Positions 47,184 through 59,892 of a stretch of 64,000 nt of DNA are shown here, one piece after another; the stretch's first letter is position 1, and the number at the start of each line of letters is the position of its first letter. The notes under the pieces were generated by a model. The model saw only the letters and a list, made by a program, of their open reading frames with translations. It had not been told where the DNA came from and did no database searches. Source of the DNA: Dalbergia cochinchinensis (lineage: Eukaryota; Streptophyta; Magnoliopsida; Fabales; Fabaceae); contig CM062377.1 in NCBI GenBank assembly GCA_031216125.1, positions 45,882,773-45,946,772 of the forward strand, in the 5' to 3' direction. A program made the position numbers and the translations under genes.

Positions 47184-47681
47184 ACAGGAATGATGGGGTA
47201 GTTCATGATTTACCCTAAGACTGGACGAGGAGCTACAGAGATAGTTTCCTTTGGATATTTAAAGTGATCGTATCTTATTTATCAGTTTGTATTCTATTAA
47301 TGGATATACATTAATGTCCTTACGTTTAGAGGACATCACTATTATGATATTGTTATTAATGTGTTATTCGAGTTTATGTTATGATTGTATTATGTATTTA
47401 ACTGTTATTTGTCTCTAACATCTCTTACACAGGCAAGATGAATGACGCTAGATACTTAGAAAGCGCGGCTCATGTTTTGGTATTTAAGTTCAAAAAAAAA
47501 ATTTACCCATATTTTCACTAAAGTATTTTCAAGAAGTTTGAATTAAGATCTGGAATAAAAGAGTATCAACTAATAATTAACTTAAATGCGTCCTAGGCGT
47601 GTTGAGTTAAATATAAGGGTGTTACATGCTTGGCCGAACCGGTGTCACCCAGAACCTTTCCTGGGGGTGCTCGGCTGAACT

Positions 47682-48084
47682 CAGAACGCAGGGGATTCTG
47701 GCCGGGAGTGATCGCCGGTGCAAGGAGGCACGGACAAGGAGCGGCTCCTGGCAGACTTCGAAAGCGGAGGGGTACATGAATGAACTAATTACACACCCGA
47801 ATGAGAGGGATCCTAAGACTGTATAGGTATGGGACTATACAGTTGAGGAGGGCTTATATGAATTGATTTGTACTACCTATACCAACAAGATGCATCTTCT
47901 TTTCGGTAGCCCAAACTGAAAGAACTCCATAGTTAAGCGTGCTTGACTTGGAGCAACTTTGGGATGGGTGACCTCCTGGGAAGTTTTCCTAGGAAGCATG
48001 TGAGTGAGGACAAAGCACGCTGAAAAGACCCGTGTTGATTTGTGGGGACAGTCGTCAATCCATAAAGCAGCAGGGGATGTTACA
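47682..48084 (+). mobile_element. Cassandra-like TRIM element fragment
   Basis: LTR C sequence stops at 47681 and a short unrelated unit follows, containing GATCGCCGGTGCAAGG, a GAGGAGGG purine tract (about 47842-47850) and a 3' LTR-like part with a 5S rRNA-derived segment, ending GGGGATGTTACA at 48084. 5S sequence inside an LTR is the hallmark of Cassandra terminal-repeat retrotransposons in miniature, which have no coding capacity. No 5' LTR is seen, so it is truncated. GAAC precedes it (47678-47681) and a similar GAAA follows. Confidence 0.72.
47890..48000 (+). promoter_or_regulatory. 5S rRNA-derived segment with Pol III internal promoter
   Basis: Shows AGAACTCC, the box A-like AGTTAAGCGTGCTTG and the box C-like GATGGGTGACCTCCTGGGAA in the order and spacing of plant 5S rRNA. 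The 5' part and the stretch between the boxes diverge. It is not a real 5S gene; it is the Cassandra LTR promoter. Confidence 0.82.
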
Positions 48085-48088
48085 GAAA

Positions 48089-51000
48089 TGTAACATCCTA
48101 ATTTTTAACCCAATACTCTAGAACATATTTAGGTTAATCATTAGTCTATTACTCTTTTAGTCTCATTGCTTACAACCTTTCATTAAAATACTTAGCAGAA
48201 AATACGAATAAATTTTTCTTTTTGAAACTTGAAAGCAAAACGCGATCCGCGCACTAACCTAACGTTCGTCATAACCATAACGTGCAAGAAAAAGTAACCA
48301 CACCATTGGTAATCATGAAACATAGTATTATACATAACAATCATAATATCATCACATCTTCATAGATACATAGACTACTAACATCATTGTACCATCATTT
48401 ACATCAAAACACGCCCATATATGTGAAGTCATCTTTATCCACCGATGAGGTTGAATAAGTGTCAACCCAAAAAGTTAAGCTATCTATGCCTCCGCAGCGA
48501 CCCTCTGCTCCGTCTGCTAGTGTGTCCCTTGAGCGCGTGCCTCAAAAGAAGTCACGAACCTCTTTGAAATCCTCATTTAGAGACGACACGGAAGAAAAGG
48601 AAGGGATGAGAAACTCGTTCGAGATTCTCAGTAGGGATTCCCGACTCTAACACTAGTGTCATCGCTGCCGTAGTCTGACCACCTCGGTTTTAATTATGAA
48701 AAAGGTGTACATGCATAAGGATTGGTTTTAGGCTTTACAAATCTATTTATCCGAAGTGGGTATCTTTTAGTATGTGTCTTAATGACATGAATGCAACAGA
48801 TATTTGATGAATGCATGACAATACCATATGCACATAACACGAAAATCGTAATATTTGGGCACATCATAAAGAAACATAAATCATATACGTGGCATAAAAA
48901 GGCATAGTACTTTTCATGTGACATCTTTCTCATAAGTATAACTCTTAAGTTCTTTTTCTTAAAGACCACCCTCTTAACATATCCACCAAAAGTCCAACCG
49001 ATTCACCGGCCCGGCGATAATCTGGTCACCAAACTACGTCTCACCTATCGCCTAGGAATGAGCTCAATCCTAACTAGTCGTCACTAGATTTAACATGGGC
49101 TAATAGAGGGGGTATACATAACTTTCTTGGATCACCTATCTTAGGATCATTTCCTTCTTTGAAACGCTCTACTGGTATCTAGTACACAGCGAATTGTCCG
49201 CTTTGGCAAGCTCAATGTCAATACCCTTACGGATTTGTTTCCTCCCCACCGTAGCGGGAGAAATGTGTCTCAGTACTATGTCACATCTGTTCTGGGGGTG
49301 CTCGGCCGAACCGATGTCACCCAGAACCTATCCTGGGGGTGCTCGGCCGAACCGGTGTCACCCAGGAGTTTTCGCAAGCTTTTTCTCAAGTATTCAAGTT
49401 TGATGGGAAATTCGGCAACGTAACGGCGTACACCGGATTTCCATCAAACTTGCTTTATGTCACCAAACATATAGAGCATGCATAGCCATTCAATACCAAC
49501 ATAAGGCATCATAATCATCGTGTGCATCATAAGCATCATAATATCATAATTTTGCATAACGCATCATGGCGTGAGCATCAACATATCAACACTATATACT
49601 CTCATAAACATACAACCTCATGAATTCCTCATATGAATAACATCATCATCATTTACATACCATATGCATTATCATAGAACATTCAAATGTTTACCCTTAC
49701 GGTAGCTTATGCTTTGACCCTTACGGGTCTAAATCTTGAGATATAGTTCTCTAACATCTTTCATTCATATTTTATGCACCTAAGGGCTCATAATTAATCA
49801 TCATTCTTAATCTTCATACTCATTCTCAAATCTGAAAAGCATAGGGAAGAATTTCTAACTTGTGATTACGGGGTTCTAGAACTTACATTTTAGACCCTTT
49901 CTCAGTTCTGTCTTCGCCTAAGGCGCTATAAATTAAATCTAAATCGATTATGAGACCTTCCTATGCTTAAGGGATAATTATAAATCACATTTATCATTTT
50001 GAAATGTTGCTGGACAGAATTCAGAAAACTAAATGTTCTAAGAGTTCTACATTTGCGTTTTTACGGTTTTCTAGTTACTAGTTTCCCTATAGGTGCTAAA
50101 ATTCAATTCTAATCCAAATGTTACCAAGTTTTTCATGTCTAAACAATCCTAATCTGATTATGCTCCCATTAAAACAGTTTGGATAAGTTCCAAAAACAAA
50201 TGGGTCAAAACTATGTTAAATTCTAGCTTTATGGTATTTCTAGTTAGCTAGTTTCTTACCTATTGTGCATAGAATCATTTCTACATCATCATATGATATT
50301 TTCACACATTCTAACACATCAAAACATCATCATACAGCATCACACTCCTCATATCAGAGCTGAAAACATGTAGCTTCAGTAAAGGATTTAAAGTGACATT
50401 TCTAGGTACATAAGTTAACTAGTTTCTCTTGGAATCAATTTAGAATTTCTAAAACTCTTTGCAAATCATTTTAATTCATCAAGAGGCTAAGAGAAGCCTT
50501 AGGTCAATGACCAAAATAGATTTCATCTTCTAAAAGGGAATAAAGTCGTATCTCATGATAACATAACCTTGAAAAGATTTGAAAAGCTTTAAGGAAAACT
50601 TAGAACATAAACTATTGGTCTTTGTAGCTAGATGAAAACTTATTGCAAGTCCATCATCACTACTTGGCCGAAAACATGCATTCAAAGAATGGTTTCACAT
50701 TAGACTTTATCTTGGAATGAAATGGGCAAGTCTTTGAGTTCTAGGTTCTTAAGTTACGACATAAAATAAACGTGCTCATGCTTTTCATTTTTAGCCTTGC
50801 TTACAAAATAAAGTGATAACATAAATTAAATATGCAAGGCACAAACTTAAACGTGCAAGCTTGAAAGTAAATATCCGAGGCATAAACTTAAACGTGCAAG
50901 CTTGAAGGTAAATATGTAAGGTTCAATTCTTTATTTTAGTGCTCTTGGACCAACAACAATCGACTTTAAGGCCGAAATAGATAGGCATTCGAGAAATTAA

Positions 51001-52953
51001 TTAGGTGATGATGCAAGTTCAATTCTTTATTTTAGTGCTCTAGGCCCAACAACAATCGACTTTAAGGCCGAAATAGAAAGCCTTTGAGAATTAAATTAAG
51101 TGATGATGCAAGTTCCATTTTAATCTTTATGTTCTTAGGTGATAGCTTAAGTGTAAAGATGCATAGCAAGAACGTAAATATGAGTGCAAGCATAAATTAA
51201 ATTATGCAAGTTCATTTTATCTTTCTAGAGCCCTTAACAAGACTTTAAAGGAACTTAAACCTTAACCCAAACTCATCCAACCAAGATAAAGTAAAGCCTA
51301 GAGTTCTTAGAACTCAAAACAACATCTTTAGAAAATCAAACTATAAGGCATATAAAAGAAAAGGAAATGGCCGAAACATCTAGGCAAGAAAAGAAATATT
51401 TGAAACTCTAGAGTCCATGATCTTGGTGATATATTAACACCAACATCATGAGACCTCATCATTGAGTCCTTAGAACCATTTTAAAACACCATCAAAACTA
51501 AAGTTCTCAAGAGTTCAAGAAAGGAAGAACTAGAAACATTTTTGCTCAAGAACAAAGATCAAGCTCTAGAGTTTGTTTCAAGTGATGAACATCATCATGA
51601 AACTCTCATCATCAAGCTCTCAATTCTTTGAACTTCAAGGCCCATGGCCGAAAATGAGAAAGAACAAGGAAAAGAAAAGAAGTTCTAAAAAGAATCAAGA
51701 GAAACTATGAACATAAAGCTAGAACAAGAACTTTAAAGAAGATAATACATGAAAGAAAATCCCTACTTGGTGTGATGAACTTGAAGATGGAAAAAGAAGA
51801 TGAAGATGATGAAGAACTCCAAGAACTTGAAGAACACAAGAACTTTGAGAGAAGAAGAAAAGCTTTGAGTGTTCCTAAACTTAGCAAATGATCTAAAAGT
51901 GGTGCAAGCTCCTCAAGGCATTCTATTTATAGAGAAATGAAACAAATGGAAGGGGTGAGGGGCTGAAGGGGTTTCGGCCATGAGGTGCAGAATTGGAGGC
52001 ATCCATGAGTTCCATGAGGTGAGATAATGTGGTCTTGAGGCATGGTAAGGTATGGCTCAAAGCATGGTGAGGTATGGTTCAAGGTATGGCCTCAAGTATG
52101 GCTCTTTGAGTGAGAAAACAATTCAATAGGTGGTCAATGGGGGAAGAGAATTTCGGCCATGTGCATCAGATTTGGGAGAGGATTAGTTGCATTTTAATTG
52201 TGGTTTAGAGTTGTGTTTAGGTGTATCTTTGATTATGCTTAAGATTAGGAATTTGTAAGAAAGTGTTTAGGTGAGAAAATGGGTAATCAAGGTTGTCAAG
52301 ACATAATTAAGGAGTGTTCTTGCATCATTAGTGAGTTATAAACTCATTTTAATGTATAAACAATTCTAGACACAATTCCTTAATTTAAGGAATTGGAGAG
52401 AGAAAACACTATTCAAGATTCCAAGAGTAAAATCTTGAGTTTTAGAAAAGAGATTTAAATCTAATCTAAGCAATCTTAGGTTCTAATTAATTTTAATAAT
52501 TTATTTTGACTCTAGATTAATTAAGGAAATTAATTAATCTTCGTTTAGAGCCTAATATTGCTTAGGTTTGCTTAATTATGTCATTAAGCTCAAAAATACT
52601 ATTCTAGGGGCAAAATCGTAATTTTGCACTAAAACTGCTTGGGACCACCGGGACTCAAACAGATGTTTTGAAACATGTAAAAATATGGTTTCAAACCTTT
52701 GGGGAAAGTTTCGGGCTCAAACGGCACCTCTACCCGCGTAAAACGCTACAGGGGTATTTTGGTCATTTTGACCCGAAACTGCGGAAAATGAGATTTTCGC
52801 TTCCGGAAACATTCGTAGGCCATTCAATCCCCTTCAAACATTGAGTTGGCCCTTCGAGGACTGCCGAGTCGGTCATCCTCGAATTCCGAGCCGAAAATGA
52901 CCTCAGGGGCATTGCGGTCATTTTTCACTCAGACAGAAAATCGGGGCGTTATA
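48089..52953 (-). repeat. LTR C2 (4.87 kb), solo
   Basis: Begins TGTAACATCCTAATTTTTAA and ends GGGGCGTTATA (last CA changed to TA). Flanks GAAA (48085-48088) and GAAC (52954-52957) look like an imperfect TSD. Direction minus: TATA 51924-51931, donor-like CCAA|GTAGGGATT at 51766, acceptor AG changed (TCTCTAAATG near 48580). It carries the GGTGCTCGGCCG motif twice (49291-49366) and the twin 96-bp repeat (50924-51115). Confidence 0.85.
51924..51931 (-). promoter_or_regulatory. TATA box, LTR C2
   Basis: TATAAATA on the minus strand, same context as LTR D. Confidence 0.72.
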
Positions 52954-55728
52954 GAACCGGTGTCTCCTAGGAGTTTTCGCAAACTTTTCTCAAATCCTCA
53001 AGTTTGATGGGAAATTCGGCAGCATAACGACGTACACCGGATTTCCTTCAAACTTGCTTTATGCCACGAAACATATAGAGCATGCATAGCCATTCAACAT
53101 CACCATAAGACATCAAGTCATTCTCATAATTAAACATACATCTACTTGGAGTCATAAAGTTCATTATGCCTTGGGACCCATGGTGTCTTATACTTTGACC
53201 CTTACAGGTCTTAATCTTGAAAACCAATTATGCTATCATCCATTTTTATTCTTTTATACACTTATAGGTTCACCTCTAATAATCCTTACTCATTTTTATG
53301 ATCATAAAAAAATTTAAACAGTATCGTAAGGATATGGGCTGAATTAATATAATATACTTACGGGGTTCTAGAATCTACGTCTTAAACCCTTTCTAAGTTC
53401 TGTCTTCGCCTAAGGCGCTATAAATTAAATCTAAACCAATTATGAGGGATTCCTACACATTTACACTAATTATAGATCACTTTTGCTATGATTAATCATG
53501 CTATAACAAAATCAGAAAATTATATTTCTAAGTGTTCTACAATTGCACTTTTACGATTTTCTAGTTACTAGTTTCTCTATAGGTGCTAAAAATCAATCCT
53601 ACCTCAAATGTTACCAAGTTTTTAATAATTAAACAATCCTAAACTGAATGTTATCCCATTAAAATAGTTTTGGCAGTGGCTAAAAATAAATGGGTCAAAA
53701 CTATGCTAAAACTCAACTTTACGATTTTTCTGTAAGACTAGTTTCTTTCCTAACATACATAGGAAGGTTCCTACCTTAGCACATATAATTTTTTACACAT
53801 TCTAACATGTCAAAACATCATCATATAGCAGTGAACATGTCATGGCAGAATTGAAAAGCATAGATTCCATAGAACACATAATCTCACATTTTCAAGACAT
53901 ATAAATTGCTAGTTTCTCTTGGAATCGTTTTAGGATTTCTAAAACTCCTTGAAAACCATTTTATTTCACAAAAGGAACTAAGAATGGCCATAGGGTAGTA
54001 GCTAGTTTAAAACATTCCTAGGAGAGGTTTAATTCATAAATCTCATTGGTAATAATTTTATAAAACTCTTGAGGTCTAAAGAAAATCTTAGAATGTAGGT
54101 TGTTGGCTCTTGTGACTAGATGTGACTCACACCAAGCTCATCATCATCACATGGCCGAAATATGCATCCATGAGGATGTTTCCACAATCAAACTTTAACT
54201 TGAGATAATGAGGGCAAATCCTTGAGCTCTAGGTTCTTTAAGTGATGACAAAATATAAACGTGCTATGCATTCCATTTTATTCTTCGTTATAAAGTAAAG
54301 TGAGAGCTTTAAAGTAAATATGGAATGCAAGAACTTGAAATTAAATATGCAAGGCAAAAAGTAAATATGCAAAACTTGAAAGTAATTATGCAAGTTCAAT
54401 TCTTTATTTTAGTGCTCTAGGCCCAGCAACAATCGACTTTAAGGCCGAAATAGAAAGGCTTCGAGATTAATTAGGTGATATGCAAGCTCTCGTTTTAAAT
54501 CTTTAAGTTCTTTAAGTGATGACTTGAAACATAAACATGCAATGCAAGGCTTGAAACTTAAATGTGATAATGCAAGTCCTTTTCTTTAATCTTTAGAGCT
54601 TAGTAATGACATAGGAAAGTAAATATGAGATGCAATAACTTGAAATATAAATATGCAAGACTTGGAATATAAATATGCAAGGCTTGAAATATAAATTTGC
54701 AAGTTCATTTTATATCTTGCTAGAGCTCATTTAAGACTTTAAAGGAACTTAAACCTCAACCCCAACTTATCTTAACAAGGTAAAGCAAGCTTTAGAGTTC
54801 TTGTACCAAGGTTACAAGGAAACCTTCTGGTTTGAACATCATCATCAAGCTCAAGGAAATGGATTTAAAGAAACAATTTAAACATTAATATTATTTAAAG
54901 AACCGAAAATGGATCAAGTTAGAAAACCAAGCTTTGAGTTTTAGAAACCATCTCACCATATCTTTGGTGATAAAACCAAAATATCAAAGAAAAAGAAACC
55001 ATGGCCGAAACCATGAAGGAGAAAGGATGAAACTTTGAAACTCTAGAGGCCATGATCTTGGTGATACATCAACACCAACATCATGTGCTCTCATCCTTGA
55101 GTCATTTTCCAACCGAAACAAGTTTTAAAAACCAAAACTAGAACCAAAGAAAAGGAAAGGAAAAATCGAAATGCTTCCTGGTTAAAAAACCAAGTTTTCA
55201 AGCTTTAGAGGTTACATAAGTGGTGATTTTCATGATCAACCCCTTGAACCCTCATCATCAAGCCAATATTTCTCTTTGAAGAAAGGCTCCAAGGCCGAAA
55301 CATAAAGAAAGGAAAAGAAGTTCCAAGAAGCCAAGAGAAACCAATAAAACTCATTTTAAACAAGACTTTAAAGGATAAAGAAATTTAACAAAACAAATCC
55401 CTACCAAAGGTATGTCTCTTGGAGGATGAACAAGGCTTGGTCTTGAGAGGAGAATGAAAGAAAAATCCTCCCCAAAGCTTGATAGAGCTTCGGCCAAGAA
55501 GAAAGGAAAAAGAAAGGAAGTTGTGTTTCTTGAGCTTGATCTTGAGAATGATATGGCTAAGTGTTTTAAAGAAGATTTAATGGTGGTTGTATGGTGTGGA
55601 AAGGATGAAGAAGATGAGAAAAAGAAAGAACTCTTGAGTTCTTTGAAAGAAAAGAAAGAAACCAAGACATCTTGAAAACTCAAAGCTAGCAGATGAACTA
55701 AAGGTTCTCCCAAGTTCATTTGCATATG

Positions 55729-55736
55729 TATTTATA
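55729..55736 (-). promoter_or_regulatory. TATA box, outer LTR C
   Basis: TATAAATA on the minus strand, in TTCTATAAATACATATGC. Confidence 0.65.
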
Positions 55737-56720
55737 GAAAAACAAAGCCAAGGGTGCTAGAAGGGACTGGTGGCCAAATTTGAGGAAGGAAGAAAGGAAA
55801 ATATCTTCTTCAAATGGTCATTCAAAGGCATGGTGAGGTATGGTCTTGGGTATAGGTTCAAGCATGGGTTCTTTGAATGAAAGAATTCAAACATGTGGTG
55901 GATATTGGAGGGTGAGGTGGCGCCATCTTCTCCATGGAATGAGGGAGGGAAATCTTCCATTTAATTGTGGTTTAGATGTGTGTTTAGGTGTATCTTTGAT
56001 TAGGCTTAGGATTAGGAATTTGTAAGTAAGTGTTTAGGTGAGGTAATGATTAATTAGAGGCTTGCAAGAATAGATTTAGGAGGCGGTCTCTCTAAATTAA
56101 TGAAGTCAAACTTCATTAACTTGGAATCCAATGCCAATATGTTTCCTTGATTTAGGGAATTGGAGAGAGAAAATACTATTTTCTAGATTCCTTTTTCAAA
56201 GAATTAAAACTAGAAAAGAGCTTTGAATTTCTCTAAGCAATCTTAGGTTCTAATTAATTTTAATAACTTATTTTGACTCTAAATTAATTATGGAAATTAA
56301 TTAATCTTCGATTAGAGCATAATATTGCTTAGGTTTGCTTAATTACATCATTAGGCTCAAAAACACAATCCTAGGGGTAAAATTGTAATTTTGAACAAAA
56401 ACTGCCCGGGACCACCGGGACTTGAACAGAGACCTCTAAACACATGAAAACATTGTTTTAAACTTTCGGGGAAAGTTTCGGACTTAAACGGCACCTTTAC
56501 CTACATAAAAATGCTACAGGGATTTTTTGGTCATTTTGACCCAAAATTGCAAAAAATGGGATTTTTGTTTCCGAAACCACTCAAGGGTCATCTAATCCCC
56601 TTCAAACATTGAGTTGACCCTTCGAGGACTGCCGGGCCGGCTATCCTCAAATTTTGGGCAGAAAATGACCTTAGTGGCATTTTGGTCATTTTTTTTCAGA
56701 CAGAAAATCAGGGCGTTACA

Positions 56721-58432
56721 CTTTGCAAGATTTATAGCACTTGTATTATCATAATAGATAGGAATTTTGGAATACCTCAAATAATAATCTTTTAGCTAGT
56801 TCCTTATCCACAATATATAGGTACAACAATTTGCAGTAGCTATATATTCAGCTTTAGCAGTAGAGAGAGCAATTGGGTTCTGCTTTTTCATGACCATGTG
56901 ATCAAGCTTTCTCCAAAGAAGCAACAGTAACAACTCGTGCTTTTTCTCTCAACTCTATCTCCAGCAAAATCAAAGTCACAAAAACCTACAATATCACAAG
57001 AAGTACCTTTCTTGTACTAAAGGCCAAGATTAGTAGTACCTAACATATATCGAAGGATTCTTTTGATAGCATGTAAGTATGATTCCTTTGGGTTAGATTA
57101 AAATCTAGCAAAAATTCCCACACTCAATTAGATGTTTGGTCTATTAGATGTCGGATAAAGTAGTGAACTAATCATTCCACAATAATTACTTTATGATACT
57201 TTTTCACCATTCTCATTAGCATCTATATGATTTGATATGGAAGCATGGGGGTACTCATCGGTTTTTCTTAATCCATATTAAAATTTTTCAATAATTCTTT
57301 TGTATATTTTTCTTGATGGATCAAAATCTTTTCCTTTTGTTATTTTATTTGCAAACCCAGGAAGAACTTGAGTTCATCCATCATACGTATCTCAAATTCA
57401 CTCTGCATTAATTTTGAAAACTTTTCACAGAAAGAATGATCAGAAAGTTATTATCTTGTTTAATAGTAAAAAGAGTAGTATCGACGTTACTTTTCTTGAA
57501 CCCATTCTTAAGCAAGAAGGCTTTTAGTCTATCATACTAAGCTCATGGGGCTTGTTTTAGACCATAAAGAGCCTTCATTAGCTGTTGGGAAGGTTTTTAC
57601 TCTCAAAATTAAGAGGCTGTTTCACATATAGTTCCTTATAGAGGAATCCAATTAGAAACATAAATTTGACATCCATTTGGTAGAAAGTAAATCATTTGTA
57701 GGCTGCAAAAGCAAGTAGCAATCTAATGGCTTCAAGCTGGGCTACTGATGCAAAGGTTTCATCATAATCAATTCTCTCTTATTGATTATAACCTTGTGTA
57801 ACCAATCTTGTTTTGTTCCTTATGACTTTGCTAGCTTCATCAAGCTTGTTTCTGAACACCTATTTTGTACCTATGATGGTCTTGCCTTTCAATCTATCAA
57901 CAAGAGTCCAAACTTTGCTTTTCTCAAACTGATCTAGTTTTTCTTGCATAGCATCCACCCAACTTCGATCACTCAAAGCTTCTTCAATGCATTCGGGTTC
58001 AATTGTGGTGATCAAAGCGCAGTTTGTCATATTTCTAAGGGACAATTTAGTTCTCACTCCCTTGGAAATGTCTCAAAGAACATTGTTTTAAGAAACTGCC
58101 TTCAAATTAGAACTCCTTTGTTGTTTCTGTGATTATGAGGTTCTTTAGCTTTTCCTTTATCTTTAGATTGCTCTTCTTAATGATTAGAAATATCACTTTC
58201 TGATACCTTAGGAGACTTGAGCAATTTTTTTGAAGTACTTGTGTTATGGAGCTTACTTTCTGATGCTTCGTCTTTCATCATCTTGTTATCAGAAGCACCT
58301 TTTAAATTCATCTTTACAAAGCTTTCTTCTAGATCTTCAAGATCATCAGCAAGGTCCTTTTTGAGCTCTTTGAACTTGATATGTATGGTCTCTTCTATTA
58401 GCTCAAGAACCCTTGCGCTTACGTGTTCTGAA
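56721..58432 (-). pseudogene. Ty1/copia pol remnant (reverse transcriptase, RNase H), SIRE-like
   Basis: On the minus strand, from high to low coordinates: an acidic linker ending near KAKEPHNHRNK; the RT start with EALSDRSWVDAMQEKLDQFE and VWTLVDR...KTIIGTK (58057-57860); RT pieces including KLMQSEFEIRMMDELKFFLG (about 57415-57355) and KILIHQEKYTKEL; then RNase H up to KIPIYYDNTSAINLAK, which meets LTR C at 56721. The YVDD box itself is not readable. Many stops and frameshifts are present, so this is the oldest coding layer here. Its upstream edge at about 58432 is cut by LTR H. The sub-type is a family-level impression. Confidence 0.82.
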
Positions 58433-59067
58433 AACCTAACACGCCTAGGACTTATTTAAGTTAATTATTAGTTATTACTCTTTTGTTCCAGTTCTTAATT
58501 CTAATTTTTAGAAAATACTTAATGAAAATAAGGGTAAATTTTTTTTTTCGAAATAAGAAATGAAAACGCGAGCCGCGCATAAGATAAGCATGAAGCATAT
58601 GATAACTGTAACATCCGAATTTTTAACCTAATATTCTAGAACATATTTAGGTTAATCATTAGTCTGTTACGTCATAGTTTCCTTTTTGCTTTAAAATACT
58701 TAGCGAAAAATACAGGTAAAATTTTTTTTTGAAATGTAAAAGCAAAGTGAGAATCGCGCGACATGACGACCGATGAAGCATAAAAGGAATAAAACACAAA
58801 TCCAAATAAACACATCATGGACATCCGATCATAAAACATGTAATTGCACAGCATGATAAAACAACTGCATAAGTGGATATATATTATGCCTACCCAAGAA
58901 AGCGGAACTTAGTTTAGTACAACATAGGACAAATACAACTGAAATAGAAATACATGGAAACATAAAAAAGAACACCCACACCCTAGTGCACCTAAAATGG
59001 ATAACCTTTCTGAACAAACGAAGGCTATCCTAATCTACGTGTGGTATGTACACTATCACTCCTCGAG

Positions 59068-59160
59068 CGCCTCTACTGCTGGTAGTTCGGATAGGGCAGG
59101 ACATAACCGATCCATGGGCGAAGTGCATCTGGAGTGGGCACTCGCTGCGGCTAGACATGG
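59068..59160 (-). pseudogene. LTR-embedded reading frame, C-terminal remnant in LTR D2
   Basis: The minus strand reads PQRVPTPDALRPWIGYVLPY followed by a short end QQ and TAG, closely matching PQRVPIPD, PWIRYAPPF and QQ in LTR I. The rest of the frame is removed by the internal deletion. Confidence 0.55.
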
Positions 59161-59374
59161 ACCGTCTCGGCTATTGGAGGGTGATGTGGTGCCATCTTCT
59201 CCATGGAATGGGGGAGGAGAATCTTCCATTTAATTATGGTTTTAGAGGTGTGTTTAGGTGTGGTTTTGGTTAGGCTTAGGATTAGGAATTGCTAAGTAAG
59301 TGTTTAGGTGAGGTAATGGTTAATTAGAGACTTGTAAGACTAGGTTTAGAAGGTGGTCTTACTAAATTAATGGA

Positions 59375-59892
59375 GTCAAACTCCATTAACTAGGAATCCA
59401 ATACCAACACAATTCCTTGATTTAGGGAAATTGGAAAGAGAAAACACTATTCAAGATTCCAAGACTAGGAATCTTGAGTTTTAAAAAGAGATTTAGGTTT
59501 AATCTAAGCAATCTTAGGTCCTAATTAATTTTAATAACTTATTTTAACTCTAAATTAATTATGGAAATTAATTAATCTTCGATTAGAGCCTAATATTGCT
59601 TAGGTTTGCTTAATTACGTCATTAAGCTCAAACGTCAAACTCCATTAACTAGGAATCCAATGCCAACACAATTCCTTGATTTAGGGAAATTGGAAAGAGA
59701 AAATACTATTCAAGATTCAAAGACTAGGAATCTTGAGTTTTAAAAAGAGATTTAGGTTTAATCTAAGCAATCTTAGGTCCTAATTAATTCTAATAACTTA
59801 TTTTGACCCTAGATTAATTATGAAAATTAATTAATCTTCGATTAGAGCCTAATATTGCTTAGGTTTGCTTAATTACGTCATTAAGCTCAAAC
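59375..59892. repeat. 259-bp tandem duplication in LTR D2
   Basis: Two near-identical copies beginning GTCAAACTCCATTAAC at 59375 and 59634. The other C/D LTRs have one copy. Confidence 0.92.

Larger units (their letters stand above)
43649..47626 (+). repeat. Solo LTR B (3.98 kb)
   Basis: Starts TGTAACGCCTCG and ends AAGGGTGTTACA, flanked by TGCTC (43644-43648) and TGCTT (47627-47631). The target was the GGGGGTGCTCGGCCGAACC motif of LTR C. TATA 44805-44812, donor ACTTG|GTAGGG at 45195, acceptor TCGTCTCCAG ending 47183, and a diverged tandem pair of about 170 bp near 44370-44700. This is the reference copy for the inverted block at 16436-22418. Confidence 0.92.
42432..56720 (-). repeat. LTR C (outer copy), solo, carrying three nested insertions
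   Basis: Flanked by CTTTG at 42427-42431 and 56721-56725; removing it rejoins the copia RNase H codons. Own sequence: 42432-43648, about 47632-47681 and 52954-56720. Direction is minus: TATA 55729-55736, donor-like GGTAGGGATT at 55404, acceptor-like TCTCTAG at 42922. It contains solo LTR B (43649-47626), a Cassandra fragment (47682-48084) and LTR C2 (48089-52953). It lacks the embedded reading frame. Confidence 0.88.

Noticed and set aside
47890..48000. A genuine 5S rRNA gene
   Set aside because: Only the promoter-bearing parts match; the rest diverges and it ends in an LTR terminus, so it is a Cassandra-type derivative.
55351..55725. 124-codon Ser/Phe-rich minus-strand frame and its plus-strand partner at 55454-55675
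   Set aside because: Low-complexity leader of LTR C (TTC/TCT repeats). Similar Ser-rich frames at 36858-36676 and 51887-51705 are also leader sequence.
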